DNA from: a virus
Strand: one strand, 5' to 3'
Virus record (IMG/VR): IMGVR_UViG_3300044946_000251
Span: 1-22,747 of that record
DNA: 22,747 nucleotides
In this document: one piece after another, positions 19,632-22,747 of the stretch
How positions within the stretch are numbered: the stretch's first letter is position 1
Layout: each line of letters begins with the position of its first letter
The notes under the pieces: model-generated
What the model saw: the letters and a program-made list of their open reading frames with translations, nothing else
Database searches by the model: none
Told to the model about the DNA's origin: nothing
Position numbers and translations under genes: made by a program

Positions 19632-20185
19632 GCGGCTACCCGCCGCCGGAACGGGACAACCTCGACGATCTGCTTCTGCATGAGCTTGGAGATCGGCGTG
19701 GGCTTGCCGTGGGCGAGGCCGGCGAACCAGAATATGCAGCCGGCGTCCGCTTCGTCGTCGTTCTGAGGGGTCCAGCCGAGCAACCGGCACATCGCGCGAG
19801 AGCGCTTCTTCGCCACAGCGCGCTTGAGCCCGCCATGGCCCAGAAACCCCTTGCGGGCGGTCGTGATCTTGACGGGATGCACAGGCACGCCCTTGAGGCG
19901 CGCCGCCGCGCCGATGATCATGTAAAGGCCGTTAAGCCGCACGCGGGACGCGGCGCTCGTTTCGCCTTCCTTCCCACTGAACGCCAACGGCTCCTCCATC
20001 CAGATCTCGTCCGGACGGTCATCAGACAGCCGAAAGGCGATCCACTTCAAGCACTGGGCGCCAACCTGCAAATGGTTGTCCCCGTTATCCCCAAAGTGAA
20101 CGGTTTCGAGTCGTGGAGTTTCTCCCGGCTCGCCGGAAGCGAGGCCGCATTGCGTCGCGCAGTCGATCGCCAGGATCTTGGTCAT
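19628..20185 (-). CDS. RuvC-like Holliday junction resolvase / RNase H-fold nuclease
   Basis: This 185-residue protein has the ordered acidic residues of the RuvC superfamily: LAIDCATQCGLA (D8) on the first strand, IWMEEPLAF (E64/E65), and NDDEADAGC (D143-D147) on the last helix. The length matches small phage RuvC-like resolvases, which cut branched DNA before packaging or during recombination. It begins at ATG 20185, 11 nt after the preceding gene, and its stop overlaps the next start (ATGA). It belongs to the operon with the primase and helicase. Confidence 0.85.
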   Translation of the reverse strand: MTKILAIDCATQCGLASGEPGETPRLETVHFGDNGDNHLQVGAQCLKWIAFRLSDDRPDEIWMEEPLAFSGKEGETSAASRVRLNGLYMIIGAAARLKGVPVHPVKITTARKGFLGHGGLKRAVAKKRSRAMCRLLGWTPQNDDEADAGCIFWFAGLAHGKPTPISKLMQKQIVEVVPFRRRVAA

Positions 20186-20196
20186 GGCCGCCCCGG

Positions 20197-20640
20197 TTAT
20201 TCGGCGGCGGCGGCGTCTTCCGGCGGCTGGTCTTCCTCGCGCACCAGCTCATCGATGGGGTCGCGCCTCTTGCGCGGGCGCCGCGCCGTGCCAGCTTTCG
20301 CCGCGTCCATGGCGGCCCTGCCGAGCGGCGAATCAGAGAACGTTCCGAGTTGGCTCTGGAGGCGATCGAGCGCGGTCTGCGTGACCTCGTCCAGCTCGTT
20401 CTCCAATTTCTCCATTTTTCTTAGGTATTCGCGCTGCTTCACGCCCACCTTCAACGCCTTCTTGTCGAAACCCTTGGTTTTGACGGCGTCTTCGATCGTG
20501 TCCTTGATGGCCTCATGGAGGGGTTTGCAGCGCGACATGTAGAGCGCTTTCTCCGACAGGAGATCGGCCATATAGCCTTCGATCGCCTGGACGACTTCCT
20601 CGGTTTCCTCTTGAGTTGGCCCATTCGGTCGATCGGTCAT
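20197..20640 (-). CDS. Coiled-coil DNA-binding-like protein, possibly GapR/DUF2312-like
   Basis: This 147-residue protein contains a long charged helix, EALYMSRCKPLHEAIKDTIE-like at residues 30-50 (the actual start is SEKALYMSR), then GFDKKALKVGVKQREYLRKM and coiled-coil LENELDEVTQTALDRLQSQL. The segment with GFD-K-AL-V-R resembles the alphaproteobacterial GapR/DUF2312 family, which clamps overtwisted DNA ahead of forks, but the match is partial. The C-terminal tail (ARRPRKRRDPIDE) is basic then acidic. AAGGAGG precedes the ATG, which overlaps the stop of the Cro-like gene (ATGA). Confidence 0.55.
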   Translation of the reverse strand: MTDRPNGPTQEETEEVVQAIEGYMADLLSEKALYMSRCKPLHEAIKDTIEDAVKTKGFDKKALKVGVKQREYLRKMEKLENELDEVTQTALDRLQSQLGTFSDSPLGRAAMDAAKAGTARRPRKRRDPIDELVREEDQPPEDAAAAE

Positions 20641-20852
20641 ACTGCCTCCTTGCCGACCTGGGAGACCGCGAACATCAGATCGCTAATGTCGACCTCGCCC
20701 TCGGTCGCAGCCAAGATTTTCTTCAGATTTTGCCGCTTAGGAATCGTCGCGCCGGATAGCAGCCGGTAGATAGTCGTAGGGTGGACCCCTACCCGCGCAG
20801 CGAACTGCTCGGGGTTCAGCTGATTCTTGGCGAGATACACGCTCAGTCGCAT
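20637..20852 (-). CDS. Cro/C1-type (XRE) HTH regulator
   Basis: This 71-residue protein is a single HTH domain: LNPEQFAARVGVHPTTIYRL with recognition helix PTTIYRLLSGATIPK. It is the first gene of the minus-strand replication operon and the likely ligand of the TTGCA-N5-TGCAA operators around it. I chose ATG 20852, which aligns with the family's N-terminus and lies 8 nt after a TATCTT -10 box, implying a leaderless mRNA. An upstream ATG at 20936 would add 28 residues read through both operators, which is less likely. Confidence 0.85.
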   Translation of the reverse strand: MRLSVYLAKNQLNPEQFAARVGVHPTTIYRLLSGATIPKRQNLKKILAATEGEVDISDLMFAVSQVGKEAV

Positions 20853-20860
20853 GGCGGCGA

Positions 20861-20889
20861 AAGATAGGCGTTCTTGCGCCGAATGCAAA
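20861..20889 (-). promoter_or_regulatory. Probable promoter of the minus-strand replication operon
   Basis: On the minus strand TTTGCA (20889-20884), 17 nt, TATCTT (20866-20861). The -35 is weak but overlaps the imperfect operator at 20874-20888, as expected for an autoregulated gene. The predicted start is at or next to ATG 20852. The 11-mer AAGATAGGCGT that includes the -10 recurs at 20920-20930. Confidence 0.5.
20874..20888. promoter_or_regulatory. Imperfect operator TTGCG-CCGAA-TGCAA
   Basis: One mismatch from the TTGCA-N5-TGCAA palindrome. Its centre is 26 bp from the centre of the perfect site at 20900-20914. It overlaps the predicted -35 element of the Cro-like gene. Confidence 0.5.
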
Positions 20890-20894
20890 TTCGA

Positions 20895-20924
20895 TTGACT
20901 TGCAGTTGGTGCAACCGGCAAGAT
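20895..20924 (+). promoter_or_regulatory. Weak candidate rightward promoter
   Basis: TTGACT (20895-20900) followed after 18 nt by CAAGAT (20919-20924), a poor -10. The operator lies in the spacer. It would serve the genes from 21080 on. Support is modest and rests on position opposite the minus-strand promoter. Confidence 0.3.
20900..20914. promoter_or_regulatory. Palindromic operator TTGCA-GTTGG-TGCAA
   Basis: A perfect palindrome 48 nt before the Cro-like start codon and identical to the 17660 copy. On the plus strand it fills the spacer after TTGACT (20895-20900), so it could also control rightward transcription. Confidence 0.65.
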
Positions 20925-21036
20925 AGGCGTGCCCATCGTTCAGCTCGTTCGGCCGATTCGATGCGCTGGTCGTCGGGAACGGCAGCGAAGTGGCCGCTTA
21001 GGCGCGCGCCAATGAGCTGAGCGGTCCGTGGGAGGT

Positions 21037-21066
21037 CGGGGGCGGCCTTTATGTGGGCCGCCCCCG
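21037..21066 (+). repeat. Leader hairpin, 11-bp perfect stem
   Basis: CGGGGGCGGCC pairs perfectly with GGCCGCCCCCG around an 8-nt loop (TTTATGTG). It lies 3 nt before GGAGTCGA (21070) and ATG 21080. This follows the hairpin-then-GGAGTCGA layout of the other leaders, with no ribozyme core visible. Confidence 0.75.
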
Positions 21067-21079
21067 CAGGGAGTCGAAC

Positions 21080-21502
21080 ATGAAATATCGCGTTCAATTT
21101 TTGGTCAGCGCCACCCGCCTGCCTGATGTCGTCGCAGCCGCCTTTGGCGGCAAGCTCGATTACGATCCGGAGCTGAAGCTCTGGCCTGCGTCTCAGCCAA
21201 CGCCGCAAGAGTCAGGCTACGCGCACACCCGCAAGATGATCGACGAGAACCTCTACAAGAAGGTCGCCACGCCGAAGCGTAGGGCTGCGGTTCCTGGCAA
21301 GCGCCAAGAGGTAGTCGAGGCTGCGCTGCGGACGGGACCGAAACGCTGGGGCGATCTAAGGACGGCCCTTGCGGCGGGCGGGCTCTCCGAAAGCTCGCTG
21401 AACAGCCTGATCTCGCAATGGCAAAAACAGGGGAAGATCGTCCGAGATGGCAGATTCTGGAGTCTGAACGATGGGCCGACGCAAACCGCGCATGCTGGAT
21501 GA
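21080..21502 (+). CDS. Hypothetical protein with C-terminal winged-helix-like segment
   Basis: This 140-residue protein opens the rightward operon. The N-terminal 40 residues (MKYRVQFLVSATRLPDVVAA) look like a small alpha/beta unit. A linker rich in lysine follows, and residues 85-135 (RQEVVEAALRTGPKRWGDLR; LNSLISQWQKQGKIVRDGRF) have the helix-helix-helix-wing pattern of a winged-helix DNA-binding domain. It may regulate or assist the exonuclease genes downstream. GGAGTCGA lies 2 nt before the ATG, behind a strong hairpin. The last 32 nt overlap the next gene. Confidence 0.75.
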   Translation: MKYRVQFLVSATRLPDVVAAAFGGKLDYDPELKLWPASQPTPQESGYAHTRKMIDENLYKKVATPKRRAAVPGKRQEVVEAALRTGPKRWGDLRTALAAGGLSESSLNSLISQWQKQGKIVRDGRFWSLNDGPTQTAHAG

Positions 21503-21902
21503 CTTTCCAGACATGCCATGGCTGGGCCAGTACATCCTCGGCGGCGAAGAGGGGCGCACGCCGATCCCCTGCTATTCGCTCACCCAATGGGGCGAGTGGC
21601 TCAACGATGTTGGGCATCGTCAAGTCGCCTTCACCGGCAACAAGACCAAGTACGTGAGCACCGTTTTCTTGGGCCTCGATCACCGGCACATGGGCGGCGG
21701 GCCGCCGCTCGTGTTCGAGTCCATGGCCTTTATCGAGGAAGGCAAATGGTTCGAGGGGGCTTATGGCGAGCGGGTCTATTACCCGACATCGCTCGATTGT
21801 GAGCGCTACAGCAGCTGGGAGGACGCCGAGATCGGCCACAAGGCGATGGTCCGACGATATCTCGTCAATCCCAAAACCCGCGCAAAAGTGAGCGACGAAT
21901 GA
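21471..21902 (+). CDS. Conserved-looking phage hypothetical protein
   Basis: This 143-residue protein contains VSTVFLGLDHRHMGGGPPLV followed by FESMAFIEEGKWFEGAYGER and ERYSSWEDAEIGHKAMVRRY. I recall the pattern VSTVFLGLDH...GGGPP..FE.M.F and a W-EAE-GH ending in many phage proteins of unknown function. ATG 21471 has GGAG (in GGAGTCTGA, a GGAGTCGA-like variant) 9 nt upstream; ATG 21492 is the alternative. The stop overlaps the ATG of a 20-codon mini-ORF. Confidence 0.8.
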   Translation: MGRRKPRMLDDFPDMPWLGQYILGGEEGRTPIPCYSLTQWGEWLNDVGHRQVAFTGNKTKYVSTVFLGLDHRHMGGGPPLVFESMAFIEEGKWFEGAYGERVYYPTSLDCERYSSWEDAEIGHKAMVRRYLVNPKTRAKVSDE

Positions 21903-21961
21903 ACTGCCGCTGGGCCACAGCCAAAGAGCAGCGCGCGAACCAGAGGAGGAATAGGCTGTGA
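21899..21961 (+). CDS. Mini-ORF of 20 codons before the exonuclease gene
   Basis: It encodes a basic peptide, MNCRWATAKEQRANQRRNRL. Its ATG overlaps the preceding stop (ATGA) and its TGA overlaps the exonuclease GTG (GTGA). The AGGAGG serving the exonuclease start lies within it. It is the third bridge of this kind in the window. Confidence 0.45.
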   Translation: MNCRWATAKEQRANQRRNRL

Positions 21962-22747
21962 TCCATTCCTGGCGAGTCACAAGCCGCGAGGAATGGCGGA
22001 ACCGTAGGGCGCTTAACATTAACGCGAGTGAGGCGGCAGCTCTCTTCGGACCCGACATCCACCCGTTCCTCACCCCCTACAAACTCTTTGCTCTGAAGAG
22101 CGGGAAGCTTGGCGGCGAAGCGGACAACCCCACACTGCGGCGCGGACGGCTCTTTGAACCGGTCGTCATCGATATTCTGCGCGAGGATTATCCCGACTGG
22201 AAGATCGACAGAAGCGACCACTATTTTTGGGATGATTCGACGCGGATCGGATGCACGCCCGACGCCATCGCGACCCGGCCGGACCAGCCCTACGGCCATG
22301 GAGTGATCCAGATCAAGACCGTGGGCGCGTTCGCCTTCAAACGCCACTGGCACGATGAGCATAACCAGATTGCCGTGCCTACGTGGATCGCCGTCCAAGC
22401 TTCCATAGAGGCCTATCTGACTGGCGCGAGCTGGGCGGGCGTGGCGGCGATGAAGCTCGGCGACGGCGGCATCGAGATCGCCTACATCGACATCCCGCTC
22501 AAGCCGCACCTTATCCATAAGATCGAGGATCTCACTGCGGAGTTCTGGCGCCGAATTGCGGAAAACGACTTTTACGATCCCGATTTCGGCCGCGACCGCA
22601 AAGTCGTCTTCGATCTCTACGAAGAGGGCTCCGGGCCGATCATCGATCTGTCGGACGATGGCGAGTTTCGCGACATCCTCAACGATCGAGCCCAATTTAA
22701 GCAGGTCGAAAAGGCGGGCGCGGACGCGACGGATCAGCGCAAGATCC
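21958..22747 (+). CDS. YqaJ/lambda-type recombination exonuclease, partial
   Basis: The frame from GTG 21958 is open to the right edge (263 codons). ASEAAALFG (about 24-32), PYKLFALKSGKL and TLRRGRLFEP form the N-terminal core; RIGCTPDAIA (D102) and VIQIKTVG (Q118, K120) form the active site; ASIEAYLTGASW follows. The order matches YqaJ-like 5'-3' exonucleases used in phage single-strand annealing recombination. The usual glutamate of the ExK pair is glutamine. AGGAGG lies 9 nt upstream. A partner annealing protein would be expected beyond the edge. Confidence 0.88.
   Translation, partial: MIHSWRVTSREEWRNRRALNINASEAAALFGPDIHPFLTPYKLFALKSGKLGGEADNPTLRRGRLFEPVVIDILREDYPDWKIDRSDHYFWDDSTRIGCTPDAIATRPDQPYGHGVIQIKTVGAFAFKRHWHDEHNQIAVPTWIAVQASIEAYLTGASWAGVAAMKLGDGGIEIAYIDIPLKPHLIHKIEDLTAEFWRRIAENDFYDPDFGRDRKVVFDLYEEGSGPIIDLSDDGEFRDILNDRAQFKQVEKAGADATDQRKI

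Noticed and set aside
21105-22073. A 322-codon minus-strand ORF opposite the right-hand operon
   Set aside because: It is antisense to the winged-helix, conserved hypothetical and exonuclease genes, and its composition is not protein-like.

Overview
The window looks like part of a temperate-type dsDNA phage or prophage of an alphaproteobacterium, probably Rhizobiales-like. The grounds are high GC, a terminase small/large pair, a phage replication cassette, a LuxR-tail/DNA-methyltransferase pair, and a compact run of small genes with ATGA-type overlaps. I see no rRNA, tRNA, integrase, insertion sequence, CRISPR array or structural gene. Host assignment is inference.

Layout. (1) 1-3326, minus strand: terminase small and large subunits, two small genes and the start of a radical SAM protein that runs off the left edge. 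(2) 3327-4019: gene-free DNA rich in inverted repeats. (3) 4020-13398, plus strand: about 17 genes, mostly small and unrecognised, plus an ArdC-like antirestriction protein (7396-8310), a SNF2-family helicase (9616-11610), zinc-ribbon proteins and a sigma-region-4-like HTH protein. (4) 13416-20852, minus strand: Cro-like regulator, possible GapR-like protein, RuvC-like resolvase, Toprim primase, RepA/DnaB-type helicase, a run of small genes, a DNA methyltransferase and a LuxR-type HTH protein. One plus-strand ORF (14150-14347) sits inside this run. (5) 21080 to the right edge, plus strand: a winged-helix-like protein, a conserved phage hypothetical and a YqaJ/lambda-type exonuclease.

The main discovery is in the 5' leaders. 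Three intergenic leaders (5626-5687, 6422-6488, 6880-6945) fold as complete type II hammerhead ribozymes: GAAA, a GUC cleavage site, CUGANGA, and stems I, II and III, with covariation at the end of stem I. Each predicted cut leaves a downstream mRNA that starts with a 6-bp hairpin and then carries GCCTAC and the ribosome-binding motif GGAGTCGA. Three other leaders (5271, 7317, 9537) have a TTGAC-type promoter whose predicted start coincides with a hairpin containing CCTA in its loop, again followed by GGAGTCGA. Two routes, ribozyme cleavage and promoter placement, thus appear to give mRNAs of the same form: 5' hairpin, GGAGTCGA, start codon. GGAGTCGA occurs exactly 14 times, each time just before a start codon.

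Regulation also appears to involve a 15-bp palindrome, TTGCA-N5-TGCAA, found at 4670, 5065, 17660 and 20900 with near-matches at 3742 and 20874. The last two right-hand copies flank the promoter region of the Cro-like gene. A helically phased array of GGGACA repeats (5102-5241) is a candidate origin or regulator-binding region. Three mini-ORFs of 13-20 codons bridge neighbouring genes by overlapping stop and start codons at both ends.
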